Below, in pieces: positions 37,504 through 47,330 of a DNA stretch of 64,000 nt. Position 1 is the first letter of the stretch, and every line of letters starts with the position of its first letter. The DNA comes from Chitinophagaceae bacterium. Lineage in GTDB: Bacteria > Bacteroidota > Bacteroidia > Chitinophagales > Chitinophagaceae. Position numbers and translations under genes: made by a program. The stretch spans positions 62,001-126,000 of the forward strand of contig JADJOC010000002.1 of NCBI GenBank assembly GCA_016713965.1, given 5' to 3'. The notes under the pieces are model-generated. The model was not told the DNA's origin and did no database searches. It saw only the letters and a program-made list of their open reading frames with translations.

Positions 37504-38067
37504 CTATTCAATCCCATATCCTGCTAATAATTCTTTGTAGCGGTCACCGTGCCTTCTTCTTAATCCTTCTGCATGTACGAGTTCCTGAATTTTCATAAAC
37601 CCATCTAAAATCGCTTCTGGTCTTGGAGGGCATCCGGGTACATATACATCCACTGGAATTATCTGATCTATACCCTGCAAAACCGAATAAGTATCAAATA
37701 TGCCGCCGCTGCATGCACAGGCTCCTACTGATATTACCCAGCGGGGTTCAGCCATTTGTAAATATACCTGCTTTAATATAGGGCCCATTTTTTTGGCAAT
37801 TGTTCCCATTACCATCAATAAATCGCATTGGCGTGGTGAAAAGCCTACTCTTTCTGAACCAAAACGTGCCAGATCATAATGACTGGCCATAGTAGCCATA
37901 AATTCTATACCGCAACAGCTGGTAGCAAAAGGCAAAGGCCAGATAGAGTTTTTACGGGCCAGGCCTATCACTTTATCAAAGCTGGTTGCCATAAATCCTT
38001 CTCCCTGGTATCCTTCAGGAATACCTTCGAATTTTACAAAATTATTATATTGTACCGGACGGCTCAT
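37504..38067 (-). CDS. nuoB: NADH-quinone oxidoreductase subunit B
   Basis: This subunit carries the terminal [4Fe-4S] cluster N2 next to the quinone. Ligands are visible as the tandem Cys in PLPFATSCCGIEFMA (about residues 43-57), the Cys in SVGACACSGG and the Cys in YVPGCPPRPEAILDG. It has 187 residues; the frame is intact and the C terminus Gly/Arg-rich as usual. It lies upstream of nuoC and about 140 bp downstream of the corrected nuoA end. Confidence 0.97.
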   Translation of the reverse strand: MSRPVQYNNFVKFEGIPEGYQGEGFMATSFDKVIGLARKNSIWPLPFATSCCGIEFMATMASHYDLARFGSERVGFSPRQCDLLMVMGTIAKKMGPILKQVYLQMAEPRWVISVGACACSGGIFDTYSVLQGIDQIIPVDVYVPGCPPRPEAILDGFMKIQELVHAEGLRRRHGDRYKELLAGYGIE

Positions 38068-38070
38068 AAT

Positions 38071-38203
38071 TAATATGCTGATGTGCTAATATGCAAATGT
38101 GCAAATTCTTTACATTGTAAGGAATTTTTACTTGTCATATCATTTTTTTTGTTCATGAAAATATTGTTGATTGGCATATATGCACATTGGCATATATGCA
38201 AAT
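38071..38203. repeat. Iterated ATATGC/GCACATT words between nuoA and nuoB
   Basis: The gap contains repeated short words: GCTGATGTGCTAATATGCAAATGTGCAAAT at the left (shown here as words, not one motif) and GGCATATATGCACATTGGCATATATGC at the right. They are degenerate tandem copies of ATATGCACATTGGC-like units. No gene or clear hairpin terminator is present. It is probably a low-complexity intergenic repeat. Confidence 0.45.
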
Positions 38204-38208
38204 TATAC

Positions 38209-38602
38209 TTAATCCTCCCAGGTTAATGCACCTTTTTTATGATATAAATAAATCCTGATAAAAAAAGGCTTACAAACATTACTACTGCTATAAAACCATT
38301 CCAACCTAATTCTCTGAAATTTACTGCGTAAGGATAAAAAATATTACCTCTACATCAAATAAAACGAATAGAATTGCTACCAAAAAATATTTAATTGCCA
38401 TTGGCTGGCGTGCATTTCCTTTAATATCGATGCCGCTTTCAAAATTTTGCAATTTTTCTTTTGTATTACGCTTAGGGCCTAAGTAATGCGTCAGTCCCAT
38501 CATAGTGGCTATAAAGCCTATTGCAAAAATTAATTGTATGGCAATAGGCAGATAATTTGCTGCTGTATTTGATTGAGCGGTTTGTAGTAAAAAAAATTGC
38601 AT
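38209..38602 (-). CDS. nuoA: NADH-quinone oxidoreductase subunit A (two frameshifts)
   Basis: This three-helix membrane subunit of complex I is the first gene of the operon. The start is the ATG at 38602 (MQFFLLQTAQSNTAANYLPI). The conserved loop YLGPKRNTKEKLQNFESGID is present. Two runs are one base short: A6 at 38336-38341 and T6 at 38233-38238. Adding a base at each gives VEVIFFYPYAVNFRELGWNG and then IYIIKKGALTWED with a stop at 38209. Corrected length is about 131 residues, normal for the family. Without correction the protein would lack its third helix. Confidence 0.93.
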
Positions 38603-38624
38603 AAACTGAGTTTCTATCGATTTG

Positions 38625-38654
38625 CAAAAATACAACAGCATAGTCAATTTTCAA
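38625..38654 (-). promoter_or_regulatory. Candidate promoter of the nuo operon
   Basis: On the minus strand TATTTTTG (38632-38625) matches the Bacteroidota -7 element TAnnTTTG, and TTG (38654-38652) lies 19 bp upstream as a -33 element. The expected transcript start is about 15-20 bases ahead of the nuoA ATG. Confidence 0.6.
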
Positions 38655-38660
38655 TATAAT

Positions 38661-38707
38661 AAATATTAAACCCCGTTAATATTTTATTATAACGGGGTTT
38701 AATATTT
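38661..38707. terminator. Perfect 18-bp stem terminator
   Basis: AAATATTAAACCCCGTTA (38661-38678) pairs perfectly with its complement at 38690-38707 around an 11-base AT loop. It was probably the terminator of the minus-strand TPR gene, from which an IS copy now separates it. It also insulates the nuo promoter. Confidence 0.8.
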
Positions 38708-38717
38708 ATAATTGTTT

Positions 38718-39743
38718 AACGTGTTGTGCTATTAAAAACTCAAAGCATGTTTGATTTGAGCTAATTTTTTTCCATTTAAATGGTTAATCCAATGCAAAAT
38801 CGACATGGAAGACAGTTTTGAAGCCAATCTTACAGCCAAACCCTCATAAGATTTTGCATAATTACGTTTCAAATTGAATTGATCGCACATTTGTGCAAAA
38901 AATGTTTCAACCATTTGTCTTTTCGATTTGTACTTTTTAGGATATTTTTTGTAATCATGTTGATTGTTCCTAAAAGGTACTTTTAATGTTACTTTATACT
39001 GTTCAAATAAATCCATTTGTAAGGTCTTTGATATATAGGCCCTATCGCCAAGCATCTTCTTTTCTGTTGGCAAATTTTTTTACCTGTTTCAGGAAATTAA
39101 TATCATGTACATTCGCTTTTGTAATACCACTTTGTTGAACTACTCCATTATCAAAAATTATGACATGTAGTTTGTAACCAATAAACCAGCCTTTGTTAAC
39201 AGCACTCCACCCTTTGGCCGGAGCCGTTTCATATGATTTTCAGAAATGATTTGAACCTTTTTTTCTCTTGCCATTTTTTACAACAGGAACAGGAATGCTG
39301 TCTACAATCATTGCCTGGCTTTGATTTGCAAGCTTAGACGATATATGTTCCTGCACCTCAATGATGAATGGTGCCAGCCGTTTTCTTCTTCTATTAAAAC
39401 GGCTTCGATCTATTAAATTCGGAAAGTATGAAGCATAATCTTTTTTTAATTTACTCCATAACAAATTTTCAGAATCAATACTTAATGCCTCCATACAACA
39501 AGCCAATGAAACGATTTCCAGGTCATTCATTTTGGGGCGCACAGGATAAACCTGAAAATTTGTTTTATAACCATTCATTTTTAAAAAGATCTTTGCAAAT
39601 GCCGTAGAATTTGCTGAAATTTGTTCGGATGTTGTGCATATTGTTTAGAAAGTTTAGTCACTTACCTAGACAACTTCACAACATCTTTTTATTCAAATTA
39701 GTACAACTTTATTTATTAACATTTGTTAATAGCACAACACGTT
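38718..39743 (-). mobile_element. IS982-like insertion sequence, copy 1 (1026 bp)
   Basis: The terminal inverted repeats are perfect over 18 bp (AACGTGTTGTGCTATTAA at the left, its complement at the right). The flanking 8-bp target duplication AATTGTTT is at 38710-38717 and 39744-39751. It contains one transposase gene on the minus strand. It inserted between the TPR gene stop (39757) and that gene's terminator. It is nearly identical to copy 2 at 43.1 kb in opposite orientation. Confidence 0.92.
38732..39639 (-). CDS. IS982-like transposase, copy 1 (frameshifted as read)
   Basis: This starts at the ATG at 39639 (MHNIRTNFSKFYGICKDLF) and ends at 38732. The catalytic first Asp is in MIVDSIPVPVVK, the second in LGDRAYISKTLQ, and the Glu in KSKRQMVETFFAQMCDQFN, consistent with the DDE layout of IS982. 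Against copy 2 this copy differs by extra bases in runs around 39075, 39255 and 39275, an extra T near 39240, and a changed GAATGG near 39575. The merged reading of about 300 residues is intact only when the two copies are combined, so both are probably functional in reality. Confidence 0.85.
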
Positions 39744-39756
39744 AATTGTTTATATT

Positions 39757-41487
39757 TTATTTTGCAGGACTTTTAGGTTTTGCACCTGCTGCTGTAGTAC
39801 TAGTGCCAGAAGTTTCTGTAGATTTTGTCTTAGCGCCGGTACCTGCTTTCATATTTGCTATTGCTGCTTTATTACGTATTGTTTCTTCATCAGCCGGATC
39901 TACTGCCAATACCTTATCACAATAAGCCAGTGCTTCTGCTTTATCCTGCTTCACATTGGCTGAATAAGCGATCATATATTTATAGCTTCCAATTAATTGA
40001 TTCTTGATTCTAACTTTCATACTATCGGCTGTGGCTTCGCCAATTTCTATAGCTTTTTGAAAAGCAGGATTAGCTAATCCCTTCTCCATGGTAGTATCAA
40101 TGCCCCAATATGATTTGCCCACCATATAGTATCCAAAAATATCTTCCGGAAACTTTTGAGTATATAAATTAAACAATGCCGCTGATGAATCAAAATTGCC
40201 TGAACGGAAGTAACCGTAACCAGCATTATAAATATCAGTTTTAGTTGGGGCAGCTTTTACATTTAATATTTTTTTGTACCAGTCACCTGCTTCTTTATAC
40301 AATTTACGTGATTCGTATGCTGTTGCAATTGTTTTAAGCTGGCCTACTTTACCGGCTTCTGTACTGTCTAATTCAACCGCCTTATCTACATATGTTCCTG
40401 CAAGTTGTTCGTTACCCGGAAATTTCAATAAAATTGATGCATAAGTCGTATAATCTGTCGGGCCTATTTTTTCAGGATTTTGTTTTTGGAAATATAAATC
40501 CAATGCAGCTTTGGCATTTATAGAATCTCCAAGCCTGTTATAAGCATAACCTTTTAACCCGTATAAGTTAGGAAATGGCGATGATGCACCTGCAGCTGCA
40601 ATACATTTATCAGCCTCGGTAACGGCTTCTGCAAAATCGCCCTGGGCATATTTCATTGATGCCCTGTAATAACATGCATTTGGCTCATCTTCTCCTTTTG
40701 TTGCTAAGTATTTGTCCAGGTATTCTGCTGATTTTCCTACATTAGTGCTATAAAAAAGCTGGTATAGATTTTCATACACGGGCCCGTATGCAGCATCTTT
40801 AGCAATAGCTTCATTAAAATACTTCATGTATATTTCTTCTTGTGAATAGCCTTGTGTCTGGAAAATTTTACCTATTCTATAAGATGCCCTGGCATAATTA
40901 GGATCTATGCGGAGTGCTGCTTCATAAGATTGTAATGCGTTACCGCCATCAGCAAATTTTCTGTAAGCGTCTCCCATATTGGCATATACATCGGGATCTT
41001 TAAAGCCTTTAAGAGTGGTAGCCTGCTTTAACTTATCAATAGCATAAGATGCATCGCCTTGTTTTGCATTTATATTTGCAAAACCAATGGCATTTAATAC
41101 AGGAATGCTTTTGCCCTGGCTTAGGGAAATAGCTGTTTCAAACCTATTACGGGCATCCTGGGTTTTTCCTTCCAGCAATTCTATATGCCCCATCCCTGCA
41201 GTTAGTAATGCACTGTTACTATTAGCAGCTAAAACTTTTTGATAGAGGTTTTTTGCCCCAGCTACATCAGTATTGCTTTCGGATAGTATCATTGATTGCC
41301 CTAACCAATAAGTTGCAACATCATCATTTGGATTAGCTGTTGCCAGCTTTTCAAATATTGATCTGGCACTTTTGTATTTTTCATAATACATAAACTTTTT
41401 TCCGTCTTCCAAGCTTTGCGCCTTAATAAAATTAGCAACAAACAAACTTGCTGCTAAAAATAAACTTGCTTTGATTTTATTCATCAT
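39757..41487 (-). CDS. Exported tetratricopeptide-repeat protein
   Basis: The 576-residue protein has a signal peptide (KIKASLFLAASLFVANFIKAQS) and many TPR units across its length, for example DVATYWLGQSMILSESN, PDVYANMGDAYRKFADGG and NYARASYRIGKIFQTQGY. It ends with a low-complexity Ala/Thr/Lys tail. TPR proteins are periplasmic scaffolds. In relatives, as I recall, this gene follows a PstS-like gene in a cluster with exbB/exbD/tonB. Here the PstS-like gene lies 70 bp upstream, but the Ton genes are 27 kb away. No specific partner can be named. Confidence 0.88.
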   Translation of the reverse strand: MMNKIKASLFLAASLFVANFIKAQSLEDGKKFMYYEKYKSARSIFEKLATANPNDDVATYWLGQSMILSESNTDVAGAKNLYQKVLAANSNSALLTAGMGHIELLEGKTQDARNRFETAISLSQGKSIPVLNAIGFANINAKQGDASYAIDKLKQATTLKGFKDPDVYANMGDAYRKFADGGNALQSYEAALRIDPNYARASYRIGKIFQTQGYSQEEIYMKYFNEAIAKDAAYGPVYENLYQLFYSTNVGKSAEYLDKYLATKGEDEPNACYYRASMKYAQGDFAEAVTEADKCIAAAGASSPFPNLYGLKGYAYNRLGDSINAKAALDLYFQKQNPEKIGPTDYTTYASILLKFPGNEQLAGTYVDKAVELDSTEAGKVGQLKTIATAYESRKLYKEAGDWYKKILNVKAAPTKTDIYNAGYGYFRSGNFDSSAALFNLYTQKFPEDIFGYYMVGKSYWGIDTTMEKGLANPAFQKAIEIGEATADSMKVRIKNQLIGSYKYMIAYSANVKQDKAEALAYCDKVLAVDPADEETIRNKAAIANMKAGTGAKTKSTETSGTSTTAAGAKPKSPAK

Positions 41488-41557
41488 GTTTGTTTTTTCT
41501 ATTTAACTTAATAAATTAATTTATATAGAGTATGGTAATTAAAATTAAGGTAAAATA

Positions 41558-42504
41558 TTATAACTTTTCTTTGATTAAAACATTCCTGATATCAAAATCC
41601 ATTCTTGGCCCGAGATAAGATCTTCTGAAAATAAGTTGTCCTTTTTCGTATTTTAAAAAATTTATAAATCCTGATCCAAGGCCATTCCAATTTTCTTTTA
41701 ATATGTAGTACAAATGACGTACCAAAGGATACCTTCTGGACAGTATACCACGCTGTGTAGGTTTTACAAATGGCGTATCGCTGCACACATCACATTTCAG
41801 ATAAGCAATTTTTAATTTATTTAACATTTTTACCTGGCTGGTATCTTCGGGATTTCCAATCCAGCTAAACCCTACAAAGCCGATTGATTGTGCATTATTT
41901 GCTACATAATTTAATACTTCTTTACTATTTCTTACAGCTTTTACTACATTGGTATCAAATTGCCGTCCCTTTAAAATACTGTCCATTACAAAACGTACTG
42001 TACTTGTAGCGTTTAAGCCATCGAATACCACATTTAATTTATTACCTAACTCACCGGTAAGCAACTGCTGAAGCTCTTGTAAAGAAAATACCGTATCAGT
42101 ATTACTGGCATTTACCACTACAGCAATGGCATCAGTTGCTACTTCATCGGAATTAGGAGTATAAGATAAGGAATCATTAAAAAACCTTGACTCTTTTACG
42201 GATAAACCTCTTGTAACTATAACCATTCTATTAATAGTATCATTAAATAAATCCTTCAGGCAATCGGCTTCAGATTTATAATGCGCAATTATTTTGCATT
42301 AGGATTAATTGATTCATAAACTTTTATTTGTTCGGAAATCACTGGTTCAAAGGTTTCATCCACGCTGATATGAATAGTGCCTGATGTAGGCGTATCAGTA
42401 GCAACAGCTTTCTTTTTATCTTTATTATTTGTACAATGTGAAAATAAAAAAGAGCACAAAAAAACTGCACAAAAAAATTTAAAATAATTTATACTATATA
42501 TCAA
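41558..42504 (-). CDS. PstS-like phosphate-type substrate-binding lipoprotein (one frameshift)
   Basis: The N terminus has a lipoprotein signal (FCAVFLCSFLFSHCTNN). It is followed by TSGTIHISVDETFEPVISEQ and AIAVVVNASNTDTVFSLQEL, the pattern of PstS-family binding proteins, and GFVGFSWIGN. The frame breaks at the T4 run 42292-42295; adding one base gives NAKIIAHYKSEADCLKDLF. Corrected length is about 316 residues. The start is a TTG overlapping the TGA of the preceding gene (TTGA), so translation is coupled. No PstABC genes are nearby, which suggests a role other than classic phosphate uptake. Confidence 0.78.
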
Positions 42505-42758
42505 TTTTTAAAATAATTTTTTTTATAACCACGATATATTCTAAAACTTCCATACAACATACATAATAGTGCGAATATCTTTATCATTACAGGATCGTAT
42601 TGATCAATATAAGGCTGGGTGACACGTAAGGGGAACATAAAAAAACACCCGGCCATTATTAAAAAAATTCCCATTACATAGTTAGTGACAGAGCGCATTC
42701 TTACAATTGCTTTTTCGCGTTCATTTAATGGTTCATTCTCAAATTCTTCTAATGCCAT
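42501..42758 (-). CDS. Small two-helix membrane protein
   Basis: The 85-residue protein has an acidic N terminus (MALEEFENEPLNEREKAIVR), helix 1 (VTNYVMGIFLIMAGCFFMFPL) and helix 2 (VMIKIFALLCMLYGSFRIYRGY) with a basic tail. No family name is recalled. Its coupling to the PstS-like gene through the TTGA overlap suggests they work together. It is the first gene of this three-gene minus-strand unit. Confidence 0.75.
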   Translation of the reverse strand: MALEEFENEPLNEREKAIVRMRSVTNYVMGIFLIMAGCFFMFPLRVTQPYIDQYDPVMIKIFALLCMLYGSFRIYRGYKKNYFKN

Positions 42759-43115
42759 ATTTTCAAATTAAAAATATTAAACTATTTTCTAAACGCTTTA
42801 CTTTTTTTGAACTGCCAATTTACATCATTTGCTATTGACAGACAAACTTAAAAGGAATTGTATAATTTTTGCCGGTATTCTGAATGGATATCTATATAAC
42901 CCTTGTAAAAGAAAATATTAATGCTAAACTGTGTAATATATTACATCATTAGATGCGGCATATACTTAATTCCATAAAAGAGATTATAAATGCAGGTAGC
43001 CGATTATCTTTGCGGCAAATTAATGGCATCAAAAACCGCGGAGGTTATTAAACTGAGGAGTATTTTCATTTAATAGCATTAGTAAATGTTTAACAGTTAA
43101 TAAATACTAAATAAT
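42759..43115. other. Gap with a candidate promoter and a 16-codon ORF
   Basis: No real gene. TATCTTTG at 43005-43012 matches the -7 consensus on the plus strand. It is followed 11 bp later by a 16-codon ORF (43024, MASKTAEVIKLRSIFI) that ends before the IS. This looks like the leader or original upstream region of hisS, now cut off by IS copy 2. Confidence 0.4.
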
Positions 43116-44134
43116 AACGTGTTGTGCTATTAACAAATGTTAATAAATAAAGTTGTACTAATTTGAATAAAAAGATGTTGTGAAGTTGTCTAGGTAAGTG
43201 ACTAAACTTTCTAAACAATATGCACAACATCCGAACAAATTTCAGCAAATTCTACGGCATTTGCAAAGATCTTTAAAAATGAAACGGGTTATAAAACAAA
43301 TTTTCAGGTTTATCCTGTGCGCCCCAAAATGAATGACCTGGAAATCGTTTCATTGGCTTGTTGTATGGAGGCATTAAGTATTGATTCTGAAAATTTGTTA
43401 TGGAGTAAATTAAAAAAAGATTATGCTTCATACTTTCCGAATTTAATAGATCGAAGCCGTTTTAATAGAAGAAGAAAACGGCTGGCACCATTCATCATTG
43501 AGGTGCAGGAACATATATCGTCTAAGCTTGCAAATCAAAGCCAGGCAATGATTGTAGACAGCATTCCTGTTCCTGTTGTAAAAATGGCAAGAGAAAAAAG
43601 GTTCAAATCATTTCGAAAATCATATGAAACGGCTCCGGCCAAAGGGTGGAGTGCTGTTAACAAAGGCTGGTTTATTGGTTACAAACTACATGTCATAATT
43701 TTTGATAATGGAGTAGTTCAACAAAGTGGTATTACAAAAGCGAATGTACATGATATTAATTTCCTGAAACAGGTAAAAATTTGCCAACAGAAAAGAAGAT
43801 GCTTGGCGATAGGGCCTATATATCAAAGACCTTACAAATGGATTTATTTGAACAGTATAAAGTAACATTAAAAGTACCTTTTAGGAACAATCAACATGAT
43901 TACAAAAATATCCTAAAAAGTACAAATCGAAAAGACAAATGGTTGAAACATTTTTTGCACAAATGTGCGATCAATTCAATTTGAAACGTAATTATGCAAA
44001 ATCTTATGAGGGTTTGGCTGTAAGATTGGCTTCAAAACTGTCTTCCATGTCGATTTTGCATTGGATTAACCATTTAAATGGAAAAAATTAGCTCAAATCA
44101 AACATGCTTTGAGTTTTTAATAGCACAACACGTT
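43116..44134 (+). mobile_element. IS982-like insertion sequence, copy 2 (1019 bp)
   Basis: It has the same 18-bp terminal inverted repeats as copy 1, with flanking AAATAAT on both sides (43109-43115 and 44135-44141) as target duplication. It is inserted directly upstream of hisS, in opposite orientation to copy 1. The two copies bracket a 3.4-kb segment as an inverted pair, but each keeps its own matched target duplication. Confidence 0.92.
43220..44120 (+). CDS. IS982-like transposase, copy 2 (frameshifted as read)
   Basis: This runs from the ATG at 43220 to the TAA at 44118-44120. Compared with copy 1 it is short of bases in T/A runs near 43270 (T3 against T5), 43775 (A5 where six are needed), 43905 (A5 against A6) and 44085 (A6 against A7). 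Its central part is in frame and shows VVKMAREKRFKSFRKSYETA, which copy 1 scrambles. Catalytic motifs are as in copy 1. The errors are complementary between the two copies, which argues for sequencing error. Confidence 0.85.
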
Positions 44135-44140
44135 AAATAA

Positions 44141-44148
44141 TAAGTTTG
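44141..44148 (+). promoter_or_regulatory. -7 element of hisS beside the IS end
   Basis: TAAGTTTG matches TAnnTTTG and lies 26 bp before the hisS ATG. The IS ends seven bases upstream, so any original -33 element has been displaced by the insertion. Confidence 0.45.
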
Positions 44149-44173
44149 CAATCTTCTTTATAAAAATTAAAAA

Positions 44174-45548
44174 ATGACTAAGCCTTCCATCCCTCAAGGT
44201 ACAAGAGATTTTCCATCTTCAATTTTGAAAAAAAGAAATTTTATCTTATCTACCATTAAAAGAGTATTTGAAGTGTATGGGTTTGAACCTTTGGAAACTC
44301 CGGCGATGGAAAATTTAGATACCCTTATGGGGAAATACGGAGAGGAAGGTGATAAACTAATTTTTAAAATTTTAAACAATGGATTAAATGATCCAAAAAA
44401 TATTGATAAAGCTAAAACTGGTTTTGATAAATTATTAGCCGGAAAAAATACATCGGAAATAACTGAAAGGGCTTTAAAATATGACCTTACCATTCCTTTT
44501 GCCAGGTATGTAGCGATGAACCATAATACATTGATTTTTCCTTACAAACGATACCAGATACAACCAGTATGGCGTGCAGACAGGCCCCAAAAAGGAAGAT
44601 ACCGGGAATTTACCCAATGTGATGCTGATGTAGTGGGCAGTGATAATTTATTAAATGAAGTGGAGCTTTGTTTAATTTACCATGATGTATTTACAAAGCT
44701 GGGGTTACTTAATTATCAATTGTGTATTAACAATAGAAAAATTCTTACAGCTTTAGCAATAAAATGTGGCGGCGTAGAAAATATCACCAATATTGCTGTT
44801 GCCATCGACAAGATGGATAAAATAGGATTAGAGAAAGTAAAAGTTGAATTAGCTGAAAAAGGATTAACAGAACAACAGGTTGGCGTAGTTGAAAAATATT
44901 TAACTATAAGCGGTGATAATGAAGAAAAATTTGTTCAATTACAAAATATTATTGGTGATGAAGAGCTTGCCATACAAGGCATGGCGGAGATAAGATATGT
45001 TTACGAAAAAACTGCTGCATTCGGTGTAAAATGCAATGTGGATCTTACCCTTGCAAGAGGTCTTAACTATTACACAGGAATTATTTATGAAGTAAAAGCA
45101 CCAGCTGAAGTAAAAATAGGAAGCATTGGCGGTGGTGGCAGATATAATGATCTGACGGGTTTATTCGGTGTGCCAAATATTCCGGGGGGTAGGTATCAGT
45201 TTTGGGGTTGATAGGATTTATGACGTAATGGAAGAGCTGAATTTATTTCCTGAAACTTTACAATCCGGTCCTGCAGCAATATTTTTTAATATGGGGGATA
45301 AAGAAAGTAATTTTGCTTTTCAAGTAATGCAACAGTTAAGAAAAAATGGAATTTCATGCGAATTATTTTTAGAGCCTGTAAAAATTTCCAAACAGTTTAG
45401 CTATGCAGAAAGAAAAAAAATACCTTATGCAATTATTATAGGTAACCAGGAAATTGAACAACAATATTGCCAGATAAAAAATTTGAATACCAGCCAACAG
45501 CATATGGTGGCTTTAGATAAAATAGTAGAATTTTTTAATACCAACTAA
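44174..45548 (+). CDS. hisS: Histidine--tRNA ligase (one frameshift)
   Basis: This class II aminoacyl-tRNA synthetase charges tRNA-His. The N terminus is KPSIPQGTRDFPSSILKKRN. Motif 2 is in QPVWRADRPQKGRYREFTQC, and the His-specific segment LTLARGLNYYTGIIYEV is present. The frame breaks in motif 3 at the G6 run 45184-45189; removing one G gives GVPNIPGVGISFGVDRIYDV and joins the anticodon-binding domain (AIFFNMGDKESNFAFQVMQQ onward). Corrected length is about 458 residues, normal. Likely essential, so the shift is read as an error. Confidence 0.96.
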
Positions 45549-45552
45549 ACTA

Positions 45553-45560
45553 TATCTTTG
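45553..45560 (+). promoter_or_regulatory. Candidate -7 element of the DUF4836 gene
   Basis: TATCTTTG matches the Bacteroidota -7 consensus, 24 bp before the ATG at 45585 and just after the hisS stop. No clear -33 TTG is visible at the expected distance. Confidence 0.45.
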
Positions 45561-45584
45561 ACTTTAATTATTTAATTAACTTTT

Positions 45585-47322
45585 ATGCAAACACACTTCA
45601 GATCTTACTTTTTAACCTGCATTGCAGCCATTTTCATTTTGGCATCTTGTACTAAAACAAACAAACAAGGGAAATATATACCTAAAGATGCTCCTTTAGT
45701 AATGCATGTAAATATGGGATCCTTATCTTCCAAACTTCCCTGGGATGAAATTAAACAAAGCCAGTTTTTTAAGGATTCTTATAGCGATACAGCTATACCT
45801 TCATTTGTAAAAAAATTATTGGATAACCCGGAAAACAGCGGTATTGATATTAAAGGCGAGCTGATAATTTTTGGAATGAAAGATTCGTCAGGTGCATATT
45901 CCTGTATACAAGGCGATATAAAGGATGCTGCAAAATTCAGCGCTTTTACCAATGAAGCAATTAGCGGAGGAATTAAAAGCGAAGATGGAGAATTAAAATA
46001 TGTGACCAAGTCACCAATCGCAGCAGGATGGAATAAAGAGAAATTTATTTACATCATTGATATGCCCGATTTTAAGTCGTATGATTATGCCAGAGAATCT
46101 AAAGCTGCTCCAAGAGATATTAATGCTTTAAGTAAATCAATTTTTGCATTAAAAGAAAGCAATAGCCTGGCAAAAGATGAAAAATTTACAGAGCTGATGA
46201 AAAAAGAAGGAGACGTTCATTTCTGGATGAATGGAGAATCTTTATACAGTGATATGCCCAGCATGGGGGGAATGATGATGCCTAACTTAACCAAGATGTA
46301 TGCAGATACAAGAACTACAGCTACAATTAATTTTGAAAAAGGCAAAATAGTAGTTGACGCTAAATACTATGCCAGTAAAGAATTAAGCAAAATTTATAAA
46401 AAATATGAAGGCAATGGCATAAATGAAGATATGATTAAACGTATACCGGCTAAAGATATCCCCGTTTTATTTGCCATAAATTATAAGCCTGAAGCTATCA
46501 AAGAAATAATAGAATTAACCGGCTTTGGTGAAATGCTAAACATGGGAATGGCATTTGTAGGTTTTAGTGTAGATGATTTTATAAAAGCTAATAAAGGAGA
46601 TGCTGTATTTGCAATAACAGATATTAAAGAAACTGTACACACTTACCCATCTTTTGACAGTACAACAACCACTACTACTTACACTACTTCAGAACCTGAT
46701 ATTTTATTTGCTACAAGTATTGCAGATAAAGATGCATTTAAATTGATTATAAACGGAGTAAAAAAATTAGGCCAAAAAAAGAGGAATGAATGATATGTCT
46801 GTTTCCGTACATTACAATTCTAACGATAAATATTTTGTAATAGGCAACAATAAAGAAAATGTAGATAAATATTTAACCAATTCGGAAACTAAATTTGATT
46901 TTATTAAAAAAATAAGCGGCAGCCCGATCGGCGGCTATGCAGATTTACAATATTTAATGCGCAAATTTGAATCTAAAACAACAAAAGACAGCACAGCAAA
47001 AGCAATATATGACCTATCAGTAAAAATGTGGGAAAATGCATATTTAATGGGCGGCAAATACCAGGATGGCGGCCTTACCCAGACATTTGAAATAAACCTG
47101 GTGGATAAAAACACCAATAGCCTTAAGCAACTGAATACATATATTGGAGCTATTGGAACTTTACAAAAAGAACAAGAAAAAAAGAGAAATAAAGAATGGG
47201 AACAAATGCGTTCCAAAATAGATGAAGATGACAGGATGTATGATGAAAAAGATACTACTGAAATAGTAGTCGAAGCCCCAATAAGTGAATTGCCAACTGA
47301 TACATCAAAAAAAAATAAATAA
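45585..47322 (+). CDS. DUF4836 family lipoprotein (one frameshift)
   Basis: This is an exported lipoprotein (CIAAIFILASCTKTNKQG, Cys about residue 22) with YIPKDAPLVMHVNMGSLSSK, the opening of DUF4836 proteins found widely in Bacteroidota; function is unknown. A Thr-rich stretch (DSTTTTTTYTTSEPD) lies near residues 365-380. The frame breaks in the A7 run near 46774-46780. With one base fewer, ...LGQKRGMNDMSVSVHYNSND continues into the C-terminal 175 residues, which end in an acidic tail. Corrected length is about 578 residues. Followed by a hairpin. Confidence 0.85.
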
Positions 47323-47330
47323 TATAATTT

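Noticed and set aside
38718..44134. A composite transposon or invertible segment bounded by the two IS copies
   Set aside because: Each copy keeps its own matched target duplication (AATTGTTT; AAATAAT), so they are independent insertions and no inversion between them has been fixed. Recombination remains possible but is not shown.
45168..45548. A separate small gene after hisS
   Set aside because: It is the C-terminal anticodon-binding part of hisS after a one-base gain in a G run.
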